64,000 bases of DNA from RGIG5612 sp045600845 (GTDB taxonomy: Bacteria > Bacillota > Clostridia > Lachnospirales > Lachnospiraceae): the NCBI GenBank assembly GCA_045600845.1, contig JAZRYR010000026.1, positions 1-64,000 on the forward strand, read 5' to 3'. Below the pieces are notes generated by a model that worked only from the letters and a program-made list of their open reading frames with translations, was not told the DNA's origin and ran no database searches. A program made the position numbers and the translations under genes. This document shows, piece after piece, positions 1 through 8,629 of this stretch. How positions within the stretch are numbered: the first letter of the stretch is position 1; each line of letters begins with the position of its first letter.

Positions 1-36
1 AGATAAAGCCGAATTTTGGCGGTTTATGTTTATATA

Positions 37-89
37 AAAAAGCTATTTCTTTATGTGTTCGGCGGAACACTAAAAAGAAATAGCTTTTT
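37..89. terminator. Long bidirectional hairpin terminator
   Basis: A 16-bp perfect stem (37-52 with 74-89) is followed, after a small internal bulge, by a 6-bp stem GTGTTC/GAACAC with a GGCG loop. A-tracts on one side and T-tracts on the other let it work as an intrinsic terminator in both directions. No gene in the window clearly reads into it from the left, so its source gene probably lies off the edge. Confidence 0.7.
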
Positions 90-159
90 ATTTTCTTTAT
101 TATACCATTTATTATTAAAAAAACCATATTATTTGATTATTAAATTATTCAAAAAAAAG

Positions 160-195
160 AAAAATCCGGATCAGCTGCAAATAGTCCGGATTTTT
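160..195. terminator. Bidirectional terminator after the AT-rich gene pair
   Basis: The inverted repeat AAAAATCCGGA (160-170) and TCCGGATTTTT (185-195) encloses a 14-nt loop, with T-runs on both sides. It lies just downstream of the leftward 77-residue gene and would end that transcript. Confidence 0.7.
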
Positions 196-234
196 CTTTT
201 TATATGCTTAATAAGAGGGCACCACAAACACATA

Positions 235-468
235 TTATAATAATAAAGCCTCAACTATAATATCTTCTGCATTAAATTCAATCTGATACATTATTTCATC
301 GCAAACATTGTTCAATATTTCTTTGGCTGCTGCTGATCTGTTTTCTTTTGTTGTCTGTTCTTTAGTCAATTTTTCTAATTTTTCATTGATCAATTTATCA
401 ATATTAATAATTATGTAACCATTATAAGAAACGAATGTTTTATTTTTTATTATTTCTTGTATTTCCAT
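235..468 (-). CDS. Small hypothetical protein, 77 aa
   Basis: Unrecognised protein. It is highly charged, with a helical, Lys/Glu-rich middle (about residues 25-55) and an acidic C-terminus; there is no signal peptide or membrane segment. The ATG is preceded by the ribosome binding site AAAGGCGG. It starts 16 bases after the stop of the upstream leftward gene for the duplicated S24-like protein, so the two probably form one transcript that ends at the hairpin at 160-195. Its base composition is strongly AT-rich, like its partner and unlike the core genes further right, which suggests acquired DNA. A real small gene is likely because of the binding site and tight spacing, but no function can be given. 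Confidence 0.55.
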   Translation of the reverse strand: MEIQEIIKNKTFVSYNGYIIINIDKLINEKLEKLTKEQTTKENRSAAAKEILNNVCDEIMYQIEFNAEDIIVEALLL

Positions 469-484
469 GTGTTCCGCCTTTCTT

Positions 485-1138
485 TTATAAAAATTTGATT
501 ATATCGGTAACTTTTCCGATTATTTCAATCGGATTTTCAACAATTTCAGTTGTTTGATCATCATAAAGAAAATATAAATTATGTTTTCTGTCCGGGAAAA
601 TCTGTTTTATAACAATTTCGCTTTTATAATAAAACATATAAACCCCGGCGGAAATATTGGATAAATTCATATTATATTGAGAATCAATAATTAAATAGGA
701 ATTATCAGGAATATTATATTTTTTTAAAGAACTTTCTTTTAAATAAAAACTTGTGTGTTCTGCTGCCTGATCTGATATGTTTTTTGTGAAAGCTATAATT
801 TTACCGACAATCACAACAGAATCAACTTTTTTATTTTGTAAATCATTCAAAGTTATTATATTTTCGGCATATTCTCCGAATGAATCATCTGAAACAAACC
901 ATAATTGAACATCTGGAATATAATTAATTTTTTTCATCAAAAAATCATTTCCATTTAAAACGATATAAAAACCGCTTAAATCGTCATTATGATTTTTAAT
1001 GTTTTCTAAATTAATGTTTTGGGATATAATAACAAAAGAGCTATCAGGTATGCCGGACTTTTTCAGGTTGCTTTTTTCAACCAATAAGGTTTTTTCGTCA
1101 CCATTGAAATGATATTGATAATCAAAATAATTCAGCAT
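485..1138 (-). CDS. Protein with two tandem S24/LexA-peptidase-like domains, no DNA-binding domain
   Basis: A 217-aa protein made of two similar halves (about 10-117 and 125-217). Each half reads like the C-terminal S24 domain of LexA and phage repressors: a short helix, then Ile-Pro-Asp plus a hydrophobic strand, a strand ending in Lys, an acidic turn, and an (I/V)-(I/V)-G-K-(I/V) end strand. Aligned by eye to the LexA in this same window, the catalytic Ser position is Asn24 in half 1 and Ser137 in half 2; the Lys position is Lys69 and Lys178. Half 2 could therefore keep a Ser-Lys dyad while half 1 should be dead. There is no helix-turn-helix, so it is not a stand-alone repressor. Start ATG follows AAAGGA. 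It is co-transcribed with the 77-aa gene and is very AT-rich. The fold assignment is inference from pattern; the gene itself is secure. Confidence 0.6.
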   Translation of the reverse strand: MLNYFDYQYHFNGDEKTLLVEKSNLKKSGIPDSSFVIISQNINLENIKNHNDDLSGFYIVLNGNDFLMKKINYIPDVQLWFVSDDSFGEYAENIITLNDLQNKKVDSVVIVGKIIAFTKNISDQAAEHTSFYLKESSLKKYNIPDNSYLIIDSQYNMNLSNISAGVYMFYYKSEIVIKQIFPDRKHNLYFLYDDQTTEIVENPIEIIGKVTDIIKFL

Positions 1139-1188
1139 TTCTTTCCTTTCCGGAAAGCTGCAAAAGGTTGAAACGGCATTTATTTATT

Positions 1189-1212
1189 ATTTGTTGTACA
1201 ATTTGTTGTACT
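1189..1212. repeat. Two 12-bp direct repeats upstream of the S24-like gene
   Basis: The unit ATTTGTTGTACA occurs at 1189-1200 and again, with one change, at 1201-1212. It lies about 50 bp upstream of the leftward S24-like gene, where an operator could sit, or it could be a recombinase arm site. No function is shown. Confidence 0.6.
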
Positions 1213-1229
1213 TTATGCAGATAATAAAA

Positions 1230-1254
1230 AAAATCCTTTATTTTCAAGGATTTT
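1230..1254 (-). terminator. Orphan leftward intrinsic terminator
   Basis: The stem AAAATCCTT/AAGGATTTT (1230-1238 with 1246-1254) is followed on the minus strand by a run of T. No intact gene feeds it from the right, since the next feature there is the rightward zinc-ribbon gene. It may be the leftover end of a gene that was lost or moved. Confidence 0.5.
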
Positions 1255-1262
1255 CGTTGATT

Positions 1263-1285
1263 GTCTGCGTTTCCGCCACACCTGC
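1263..1285 (-). pseudogene. tRNA-Leu 5'-end-like fragment
   Basis: On the minus strand this reads GCAGGTGTGGCGGAA, then a shortened D-loop, then GCAGAC. This matches the acceptor and D-arm start of bacterial tRNA-Leu genes. The rest of a tRNA is absent: the next bases form the orphan terminator at 1230-1254. It could be a scar of an integrative element that used a tRNA-Leu site, or chance similarity over a short stretch. Confidence 0.3.
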
Positions 1286-1353
1286 ACGACTAGAACATTA
1301 TCGTAGATTTTACGGAAAAAGTAAAGAACAATTTTAATTTTTTGGAGGTAAAA

Positions 1354-1827
1354 ATGAGATATTGTAGTAATTGCGGAGCATTAAACGAAACAGAAGCTAA
1401 TTTTTGCTCCAACTGTGGCAAGCCGGTAAACCAAATAACAGAACATATGGAAGGAAATACAAATAATAATTATCAGCCGATATATAGTTATACGCAAGGA
1501 ACACCACAGGCTGCAAATACGGTTCCGGAACCAGCTCCGGTAAAAGGAAAGGTTTTCGGTATTTTAAGCTTTGTATTTGGTATCGTATCCACCGTCTTAT
1601 CCTTTATTGCATTATTTCCACTGGTGGGGCAGATTTTTGGCTTTTTTTATCTGGCAATGGCTATCGTCGGTCTTGTTTTCTCCGGAAAATCCGATTTCCG
1701 TTTAGCAAAACCGGGAAAGATTTTATGTATCGTTGGAATTGTTTTATCCGGACTTTTCCTTATTCTGGGCTTTATTATTCTCTTCGGTGGAATACTGGAA
1801 TATCTTGATTACTATTATTATTTTTAA
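1354..1827 (+). CDS. Zinc-ribbon membrane protein, 157 aa
   Basis: The N-terminus carries a zinc ribbon with two CXXC knuckles (Cys4/Cys7 and Cys18/Cys21). A Gln/Asn/Pro-rich linker follows (about 25-70), then three hydrophobic segments typical of DUF4190-like small membrane proteins, ending in a run of Tyr. The predicted arrangement is a cytoplasmic metal-binding head on a membrane anchor; such proteins are common in Firmicutes and mostly uncharacterised. Start ATG 1354 is chosen because GGAGG sits six bases upstream; a TTG at 1342 in the same frame would put the binding site inside the gene. The gene ends directly at the left inverted repeat of the 1828-2402 element. No operon partner is visible. 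Confidence 0.85.
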   Translation: MRYCSNCGALNETEANFCSNCGKPVNQITEHMEGNTNNNYQPIYSYTQGTPQAANTVPEPAPVKGKVFGILSFVFGIVSTVLSFIALFPLVGQIFGFFYLAMAIVGLVFSGKSDFRLAKPGKILCIVGIVLSGLFLILGFIILFGGILEYLDYYYYF

Positions 1828-2402
1828 TAACTAAAACTTCCCATACTCCGAATGGAAATCACACCTATAAAATCCAATAAAACAGGTAATCATCAAAGTT
1901 CTCCTACTTACATGACTTAAAATATTTTTTTATAAAATGATTCAGATGCAGTGATGTCTGAACTGATTCAAAAGTAGCCATATGCGGTTACGGTGATGTC
2001 TGAAATGCTTCCGAACCATCCATATACGGGTGTCCCAAAAGTGCACACCCGCAAAATTGCATATTAATAAAAGTTCAGACATCAGTTTAACCGTATATCG
2101 AGGGTCTGAAGCAATCTGCGACCTCTATGGTCTATGGAGAGCATTTTTTGTATCAGCTACACCTACGCTTTCAATCTCTTCCTCTGAGTATGCCGGTATG
2201 ATGTGACGATAGTAATTTTTTAGCTTAAGAAGTGTGTAACCATGGTGTATGCCATGGTTACCATGTTTTTTCAGATATTCGGTTGCGCATTTAACACATC
2301 TAAGTACGCACCGTGCTTTTGCTGTTTGACACGGGAACCTCATCTATGAGATAAGACATTTCAAGGTTCAACACACTTTATCGGTGTGGGAAGTTTTAGT
2401 TA
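1828..2402. mobile_element. 575-bp element with 19-bp terminal inverted repeats (MITE or decayed IS)
   Basis: The left end TAACTAAAACTTCCCATAC (1828-1846) is matched at 18 of 19 positions by the inverted right end (2384-2402). Inside are three copies of a 12-base word (GTGATGTCTGAA at 1951-1962 and 1993-2004; inverted at 2074-2085), a hairpin with CGGGTGT/ACACCCG arms near 2030-2050, and a perfect 8-bp hairpin AACCATGG/CCATGGTT (2238-2259). Only short, disrupted reading frames occur; a 72-codon leftward one (2125-2343) resembles nothing I recognise. No clear target-site duplication is seen. The pattern suits a non-autonomous or decayed insertion element. Confidence 0.5.
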
Positions 2403-2546
2403 CTTATTCTTATGGTCTATAAGGTATATTTGCATATAGCTTGTACTACGGTTTTATGATATATTGTCTTTAGATGTCTGTTTGCCTGGTTTAAAGTAAA
2501 TCAATAAACAGGAGATTTAACAATTAAAAAAAGAAGGGTGAAAATA

Positions 2547-3875
2547 ATGAAATTTAAAAAAATGTTCAAAAAGGCTGTCTTGTTTTTCACTGTAATGAGT
2601 CTTGTTATTGCTGCAAATGTTACTTTCGCATTTGCTGAAGATTCAGGCACAATAACAGTTACTTTTGATGCCGGATACGGAAGGTTTCCTTTTAAAGGAG
2701 GTCCTCATATTCAAAAAGCAGACTTAACAGTTGGTGAAAAATATCCAGAACGTTTTCTAAACCCAGAAAATATTCATCGAGATGGCTATTCATGCGAAGG
2801 CTGGTTCTATTACACAGAAAATCATGAAAAAATCATGATTGATAAAGACAGTCTTGTTTCCGAGGAAGCAACTCATATTTATGCAGATTGGAAGGCATCG
2901 AGCCCAGATATATTCAGTTCCCTTTTATTTAATGGCAGCTCTACAGGGCACAAGGATTTTGTCATAAGATTTTATAATGACGAAGGAACAGATAAAAATT
3001 ATATTGATAAATTAGTAAATGAAATCAGGAAATATTGTGAATTTCCCGAAGAGCTTATCCGTAGATCATCAAGCAGTCTGGGTCACAATTATGCGGAGTT
3101 AATAGATACATTTTTCGAATTACCATATAACCGCGAAGCAGAGGAACTATCAGAAGAGATATCTGTATGTATTGATCCAAACGATGTATATGAAAAATCA
3201 TTAGTTATAACAGAAAATAAACCAAATGGAGATCCAGTACGTGAGCTCGTTGTCATTCCTCATGAACAAGATGATCTGCTTGATACCTTCAGCCATTGGG
3301 AAATCAACAATGTCCGTATTGAAGCAGGTAAAGAATACATCTTCAATCTTTTCAATCCAAACGTAGATTTAGAATGCTATGCTGTTTACAAAGATGATAA
3401 AATTGATTTGTCGGTAGCTGGCAAGACTGGTCACAAAAACTATGAAGTTACCTATGAAGATGGACTTGGAAGTAATACAGAAACACTCGAAAATATTGAT
3501 TTCGATATATTTGCAGGCAGGGAATTCTTTTATAGATCTAACAGTGATAACAGTTTAGAAATCTGGTTTGGTAATGAAGAGGAAATTTGCCAGCAGCATT
3601 ATACGATTCGTCCAATTGCTACGGACGGTTATGAACCTAAATCATGGAAATTTAACGGAAATGCAATTTCTGCCGGAAACAGAACATATATCGACCTTGA
3701 AGAGTTACTTAACGAAGGTACATTATCCCTGACTTTTGAATCTGAGTATTCGACAATAAACCCAAAGACAGGTGATACCTCGCAGCTAATGTTATATATA
3801 GTTTTGTTGCTGCTTGCTTCATGTACAATGTTTGTTTTAACAAATAATATGAAGAAAAATAAGAACACGAAATAA
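2547..3875 (+). CDS. Sortase-anchored surface protein with an InlB-type repeat
   Basis: Precursor of 442 aa. A signal peptide covers residues 1-30 (basic start, hydrophobic core, Ala-Phe-Ala before the likely cut). Residues about 36-113 form an InlB B-repeat (Listeria-Bacteroides type): a beta strand with VTFDAGYG, then a GYSCEGWFY strand and an IYADW end. The middle (about 125-400) is not recognised. The C-terminus has a sorting signal: NPKTG, a hydrophobic span of about 20 residues, and a Lys/Asn-rich tail. The protein should be exported and linked to the cell wall by a sortase that is not in this window. ATG 2547 is preferred over an in-frame GTG at 2538 because AGAAGGG directly abuts the GTG but is eight bases from the ATG. 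It ends at a terminator shared with the convergent gene. Confidence 0.85.
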   Translation: MKFKKMFKKAVLFFTVMSLVIAANVTFAFAEDSGTITVTFDAGYGRFPFKGGPHIQKADLTVGEKYPERFLNPENIHRDGYSCEGWFYYTENHEKIMIDKDSLVSEEATHIYADWKASSPDIFSSLLFNGSSTGHKDFVIRFYNDEGTDKNYIDKLVNEIRKYCEFPEELIRRSSSSLGHNYAELIDTFFELPYNREAEELSEEISVCIDPNDVYEKSLVITENKPNGDPVRELVVIPHEQDDLLDTFSHWEINNVRIEAGKEYIFNLFNPNVDLECYAVYKDDKIDLSVAGKTGHKNYEVTYEDGLGSNTETLENIDFDIFAGREFFYRSNSDNSLEIWFGNEEEICQQHYTIRPIATDGYEPKSWKFNGNAISAGNRTYIDLEELLNEGTLSLTFESEYSTINPKTGDTSQLMLYIVLLLLASCTMFVLTNNMKKNKNTK

Positions 3876-3906
3876 GAATTTTACACTAAATAAACCCACA
3901 AAGATT

Positions 3907-3938
3907 GGCCGATGATTTATTGTTCATCGGCCTTTTTT
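3907..3938 (+). terminator. Terminator of the surface-protein gene
   Basis: The stem GGCCGATGA/TCATCGGCC (3907-3915 with 3924-3932) is followed by six T. It overlaps the last codons of the convergent leftward gene. Confidence 0.8.
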
Positions 3939-5920
3939 ATTGCTTGATAAAAATCTGTTTCCAGAATTAAACGGGAGAAAATCATTTTGTTTTTTACCAC
4001 TTTTTGAATCTTCGAAATATAAGATGCATCTACTGTTATACCATCCTTCGGCGTAAAAGTATCGGTACTGGAGTTATAAAAGCCTTTTTCTGTCATCCAG
4101 GAATAGTCCGCCCAAATAACAAGCGGTAATTCGTCAGAAAAAACATCCCGTCCGGCCAATAACCGGGAATCATAATCCATTCCAAACAGATTCAGTAGAG
4201 TAGGCAGAATATCTACACTATAAACCGGCTCTGAAACAACAACTGGGGCTGATTTTTCCATGGATTTACTCCAGATGATCAGACAGTTATGATCCCTTTG
4301 GGCATAATTCTGTGGTTCAAAACCGTACAGCTCCGGCAGATAGTTTCGATCCGCAGCCCAGGCATCACTTTTCGTCAATCCATATGGATAATGATCCGGA
4401 CTTAATATAAGGACCGTATCGTCTGCAATACCGGCCTTTTCCAATTCCTCTATCAGAAGGGAAAGGGCTTCATCAAAATCTATTTCTGCACAGAAATATG
4501 TCTTTATTATGTCGGAATAATCCAGATTATCTACCCGGTTCCAGTATTTTTCCACCAAATGGCTTGCATCCTTCATATACGGGAAATGACCACTTAGCGT
4601 CATGTAGTATATACAAAATGGGGTCTTGTCCAAATACTGAGGAATAGAATACTGCATCATTTCCAGATCACTTCGTGGCCAGGTATCCGACAAAGCCGTT
4701 TCCATGCCATTTCCATCCGCAATAAATTTTTCATATCCAAAATTCCGATGGGTTTTATTGCGGTTATAATATTCCACGGTACCATTATGATATGCATAAT
4801 TTGTATATCCATTATGGATTGTCTGGTTTCCCAGCGTAAACGGAAGATAGACGTTACCTGCTTGCCGGAAAGAAGCCATTGCTTCTGTCGGAATAAGACC
4901 CAGGAGATTTGCAAACTCTCCGGTTGCCGTACTGCCATTATAATAAGGCTGATAAAAATCCTCAAAAACAAAGCCTTCCTCTATCAATTTATAGAGTGTA
5001 GGCATGGTATCCGGACGGATCATTTCTTTGGACATGGATTCGACCGTAATAAAGATAATGTTTTTATCTTTAAATAAACCCGTATATGGATTCTTGCAAG
5101 AAGGCTGAAGACTATCTACATATTCCGCGATTGTCTGGCTTTTTCGATTCGTGCTGTTTTCTGCTATTTTTTTATAATCGATTTTCAGCTGATGAAATCC
5201 ATGGATTTTTCCATCTTGAGAAGATGAATCTAAATAATTCACAGAATTTTCCAATCGCGAATTGAATGGATTTGGAAAGATAATGTAAGCTAAATCCAGT
5301 TTATATGCTGTTTGAACCGAGAAGGTCCGAACCGTCAGATCAAAATTGTATTCGCTGGTCATTTTCATTCGGCTGGATGCATTTCTTGCCATCAGGCCGA
5401 TTCCTGCAGCTTCGAAAATAAGGAAACCGATGATAAAAACAATTTTTGCATTTTTTTTACTTTTCCGAAAGCCTAATTTTCTTAAAATAAAGAAAAAGAG
5501 AATAAAAAGGAGGGCAGGAATTTCAAACAACAGAATAACCCCGATTCCTTTTGAAATTAAGGTTAATATGGAGTTAGAAAATTCCTCAATAACGCCTTCT
5601 GCACCTGCAAGAATGGTTTTTATATCCATATAGGACTTATAACAGGAAAAAATATAATAAGTCATCAGGAAAAGTAAAGATGAAGCCTCAACGAAAAGAA
5701 AAGCCAGAATATTGTTTAGTACTTTTATTTTTGTCAAAGAAAAAAGAAGATTAAATACCGCCCCTGCTGCAAAAGAGATGAAAAAACATGCCACCGCATT
5801 GAATGTCTCAATCTTCGTTCCGGTCAATATACGGGCCAGAGCTTCCAGATAGAGGAGAGACAGCGGAAGGAAAAAATAAGTAATGATATTCGTTTTTTCT
5901 TTGTTTACCGATGTTTTCAT
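3917..5920 (-). CDS. LTA-synthase-family phosphoglycerol transferase / sulfatase-like membrane enzyme
   Basis: 667 aa. Residues 1-180 hold about five membrane segments; residues about 285-600 form an extracellular sulfatase-fold domain of the lipoteichoic acid synthase type. Visible active-site residues are Glu294 (metal ligand in VES), Thr331 in GSTATGEF, which aligns with the nucleophilic Thr of LtaS, His445 in SGHFPY, and Asp509-His510 in SPDHYPYG. The likely role is transfer of phosphoglycerol from phosphatidylglycerol to a glycolipid or polysaccharide outside the membrane; the exact acceptor cannot be told from sequence. It is divergent from polA, and the two promoters overlap: a TATAAT box on the minus strand ends eight bases before this ATG and no binding site is visible. 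Assignment to the family is secure, the substrate is not. Confidence 0.85.
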   Translation of the reverse strand: MKTSVNKEKTNIITYFFLPLSLLYLEALARILTGTKIETFNAVACFFISFAAGAVFNLLFSLTKIKVLNNILAFLFVEASSLLFLMTYYIFSCYKSYMDIKTILAGAEGVIEEFSNSILTLISKGIGVILLFEIPALLFILFFFILRKLGFRKSKKNAKIVFIIGFLIFEAAGIGLMARNASSRMKMTSEYNFDLTVRTFSVQTAYKLDLAYIIFPNPFNSRLENSVNYLDSSSQDGKIHGFHQLKIDYKKIAENSTNRKSQTIAEYVDSLQPSCKNPYTGLFKDKNIIFITVESMSKEMIRPDTMPTLYKLIEEGFVFEDFYQPYYNGSTATGEFANLLGLIPTEAMASFRQAGNVYLPFTLGNQTIHNGYTNYAYHNGTVEYYNRNKTHRNFGYEKFIADGNGMETALSDTWPRSDLEMMQYSIPQYLDKTPFCIYYMTLSGHFPYMKDASHLVEKYWNRVDNLDYSDIIKTYFCAEIDFDEALSLLIEELEKAGIADDTVLILSPDHYPYGLTKSDAWAADRNYLPELYGFEPQNYAQRDHNCLIIWSKSMEKSAPVVVSEPVYSVDILPTLLNLFGMDYDSRLLAGRDVFSDELPLVIWADYSWMTEKGFYNSSTDTFTPKDGITVDASYISKIQKVVKNKMIFSRLILETDFYQAIKKADEQ

Positions 5921-5951
5921 GATTTTTCATTATAGTTTCTATCAAATGAAA

Positions 5952-5980
5952 TTGCCATTAAAATTTATGTGAAGTATAAT
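5952..5980 (+). promoter_or_regulatory. polA promoter predicting a leaderless mRNA
   Basis: TTGCCA (5952-5957), a 17-bp spacer and a perfect TATAAT (5975-5980) precede ATG 5987. Only six bases separate the -10 box from the start codon, so transcription should begin at or next to the A of ATG. No ribosome binding site is present. Confidence 0.7.
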
Positions 5981-5986
5981 AATCTT

Positions 5987-8629
5987 ATGGAAAATTTAAG
6001 AGAAAAATTATTATTGATTGATGGTCACAGTATTGTAAATCGTGCTTTTTATGGAGTCCCGGATCTAACGAATTCTGAGGGGCTCCATACCAACGCAATC
6101 TATGGATTCCTGAATATCTTCTTCAGTACCTATTCAAAAGTGAAACCAGATTATGTCATTGTTGCTTTTGACATGAAAGCAAAAACCTTCCGGCATAAAG
6201 TGTACGAAGCTTATAAAGGAAACCGGAAAGGAATGCCGGAGGAATTGAACCAGCAAGTTCCGATATTAATTGATGTGTTGGAAAGCATGAAAATAAAAAC
6301 AGCACGTTTAGAAGGCTATGAAGCAGACGATGTAATCGGAACATATGCAAAATCTGCTGAAAGGAATGGCTTGGATGTTGTTATTTTATCGGGAGACCGA
6401 GATCTTCTTCAGTTGGTATCCGATACTACCATGGTGGCTCTGCCAAAAACAAAATCCGGAGGAACGGAAATAGAGTTCTATTACGAGGCAGACCTGTTAA
6501 AAGAATATCAGGTATCCCCGAAAGAGTTTATCGAACTGAAGGCACTTATGGGCGATTCTTCGGATAACATTCCCGGAATTCCTGGAATTGGTATTAAAAC
6601 CGCGACAAACATCATTACCCAATACCATTCTTTAGAGAATGCGTTCGAACACGCTTCCGAAATCAAACCAAAAAAAGCTCAGGAAAACCTGGTGGAATTC
6701 ATAGAACAGGGAAGAATGAGTCTGTTTCTGGCAACCATTAATACCCAGGCTCCCGTGCCGATGGATTATTCTGCTGCCAAAGTGGAATCCGAAGGGGATT
6801 TCTATAATGATAATTCTTACCAGTTATACAAAAAGCTGGAACTTAAAAATCTATTGAATCGTTTTGACATGGAAAAAAAGGCAGACTCAGTTTCTGCAGA
6901 ATATTCCTTCCTTCCACCAGAACAGCTTCCAGATCTTCTTTGGAATATGAAAAGCAAAGGTCTGGATGCCGGCATTTTCTTTGATGAAGACCTTACCTTA
7001 ATTTCTATTACTTATGAAGAAGATGACCAGCTTCTTACCTATCTCCTGGAAGGTTCTTTGGAAGCTGCAGAGCAGATATTTAACTCCGGAATAGATTTAT
7101 ATGTTTTCGGTTTAAAGAAGATGTTTCATGCATTGAACTGCAGAGACTTTTTTTCTGATTCTATTTTTGACCTGACGATTATGGCTTATCTTTTGAATCC
7201 TTTGATTTCTGCTTATTCTTATGACAGTATTTCAAAAGATTATTTAAACCGTATCGTTCCTTCCAGGGAAGATCTTTTAGGAAAGAAAAGCTTAAAAGAA
7301 TCTTATCCGGAAGATAACAGCCGGTTGAACTGTGAAAAATTGGCAGCCATTTCTTCCCAGAACGCTTATCAGGCTTATCCTGTGTTGAAAAACAAACTTC
7401 TTCAGGAGGATATGTGGGAATTATTTACGCAGATGGAAATGCCTTTGGTTTATTCTCTTTACAACATGGAACAGAAAGGAATCCGGGTGAATAAAGAAGC
7501 CTTGAAGCAGTTTTCCATCCAGTTAAGTGAAATGATCACCGGCTTTGAAAAAAACATTTATGAAGAAGCCGGGGAAGAATTTAATATTAACTCTCCAAAA
7601 CAGTTAGGCGTTATTTTATTTGAGAAATTAAAACTCCCGGCAGGGAAGAAAACAAAAACCGGTTATTCGACCTCTGCTGATGTTTTAGAAAAACTGGCGG
7701 ATGAATTTCCGATAGTTAATAAAATCCTGAAATATCGCCAGCTGACAAAACTGAAATCAACCTATGCAGATGGTTTGGTAAATTATATTGAAGAGGATGA
7801 ACGAATCCATGGAACTTTCAACCAGACGATTACCGCTACTGGCCGAATCAGTTCCACGGAGCCGAATCTTCAGAATATACCGATTCGGAATGAACTGGGA
7901 CAGGAAATCCGTAAATCTTTTGAAGCAAAAGAAGGCTGCGTTTTCCTGGATGCAGATTATTCCCAGATTGAATTACGGCTTCTTGCGCATCTATCCGCTG
8001 ATGAAAACCTTATTGAAAGCTATAAACGGGATGCAGACATCCATAAGATTACGGCTTCTAAGGTATTTAATACTCCGTTGGACGAGGTTACCAAAGAGCA
8101 GAGAAGCAATGCAAAAGCAGTAAACTTTGGTATTGTATACGGTATCAGTTCTTTCGGACTGAGCCAGGGCTTGAGTATTTCCAGAAAAGAAGCCAATGAA
8201 TATATTAAACAGTATTTTGCAACTTACCCAAAAGTTAAGGAATTTCTTGATAACACAGTAAAGAAAGCAAAAATTGATGGATACACCACGACCATGATGG
8301 GAAGAATCCGTCCAATACCGGAACTGAGTTCTTCTAATTTCATGCAGAGAGCTTTTGGCGAAAGAGCAGCAAAGAATGCTCCGATTCAGGGGACTGCGGC
8401 GGATATTATAAAAATCGCCATGATCAATGTGGACAAGGCTCTTCGAAAAGGTGGATTTCAGGCACGAATCGTTCTCCAGATTCATGATGAGCTTCTGATT
8501 GAAGCTCCGGAACAAGAGGCGGATGCAGTAAAAGAACTTTTATATAACGAAATGAAAGATGCCGTTTCCCTGAAAGTTCCATTAGAAGTGGAAGTAAATA
8601 TAGGGAAGGACTGGTTTGAGGCTCATTAA
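5987..8629 (+). CDS. polA: DNA polymerase I
   Basis: 880 aa, the usual length. Residues about 1-290 are the 5'-nuclease (flap) domain with GDRDLLQLV and GDSSDNIPGIPGIG. Residues about 300-480 are an exonuclease-like domain that lacks the acidic proofreading motifs, as in many Gram-positive Pol I enzymes, so no 3'-5' proofreading is expected. The polymerase domain shows motif A (DADYSQIELR, about 654), motif B (RSNAKAVNFGIVYG, about 705) and motif C (QIHDELL, about 831). It fills gaps and removes RNA primers in Okazaki fragment maturation and repair. ATG 5987 is chosen over an in-frame GTG at 5969 because the promoter's -10 box lies between them. coaE begins on the base after its stop. Confidence 0.97.
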   Translation: MENLREKLLLIDGHSIVNRAFYGVPDLTNSEGLHTNAIYGFLNIFFSTYSKVKPDYVIVAFDMKAKTFRHKVYEAYKGNRKGMPEELNQQVPILIDVLESMKIKTARLEGYEADDVIGTYAKSAERNGLDVVILSGDRDLLQLVSDTTMVALPKTKSGGTEIEFYYEADLLKEYQVSPKEFIELKALMGDSSDNIPGIPGIGIKTATNIITQYHSLENAFEHASEIKPKKAQENLVEFIEQGRMSLFLATINTQAPVPMDYSAAKVESEGDFYNDNSYQLYKKLELKNLLNRFDMEKKADSVSAEYSFLPPEQLPDLLWNMKSKGLDAGIFFDEDLTLISITYEEDDQLLTYLLEGSLEAAEQIFNSGIDLYVFGLKKMFHALNCRDFFSDSIFDLTIMAYLLNPLISAYSYDSISKDYLNRIVPSREDLLGKKSLKESYPEDNSRLNCEKLAAISSQNAYQAYPVLKNKLLQEDMWELFTQMEMPLVYSLYNMEQKGIRVNKEALKQFSIQLSEMITGFEKNIYEEAGEEFNINSPKQLGVILFEKLKLPAGKKTKTGYSTSADVLEKLADEFPIVNKILKYRQLTKLKSTYADGLVNYIEEDERIHGTFNQTITATGRISSTEPNLQNIPIRNELGQEIRKSFEAKEGCVFLDADYSQIELRLLAHLSADENLIESYKRDADIHKITASKVFNTPLDEVTKEQRSNAKAVNFGIVYGISSFGLSQGLSISRKEANEYIKQYFATYPKVKEFLDNTVKKAKIDGYTTTMMGRIRPIPELSSSNFMQRAFGERAAKNAPIQGTAADIIKIAMINVDKALRKGGFQARIVLQIHDELLIEAPEQEADAVKELLYNEMKDAVSLKVPLEVEVNIGKDWFEAH

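Noticed and set aside
16..240. Rightward 74-codon open frame at the left edge
   Set aside because: It runs straight through two strong hairpin terminators and has no binding site; Lys/Leu/Phe-rich translation reflects AT-rich DNA.
2125..2343. Leftward 72-codon frame inside the inverted-repeat element
   Set aside because: It contains the palindromic CCATGG hairpin, has no convincing binding site and resembles no protein I know; kept only as part of the element description.
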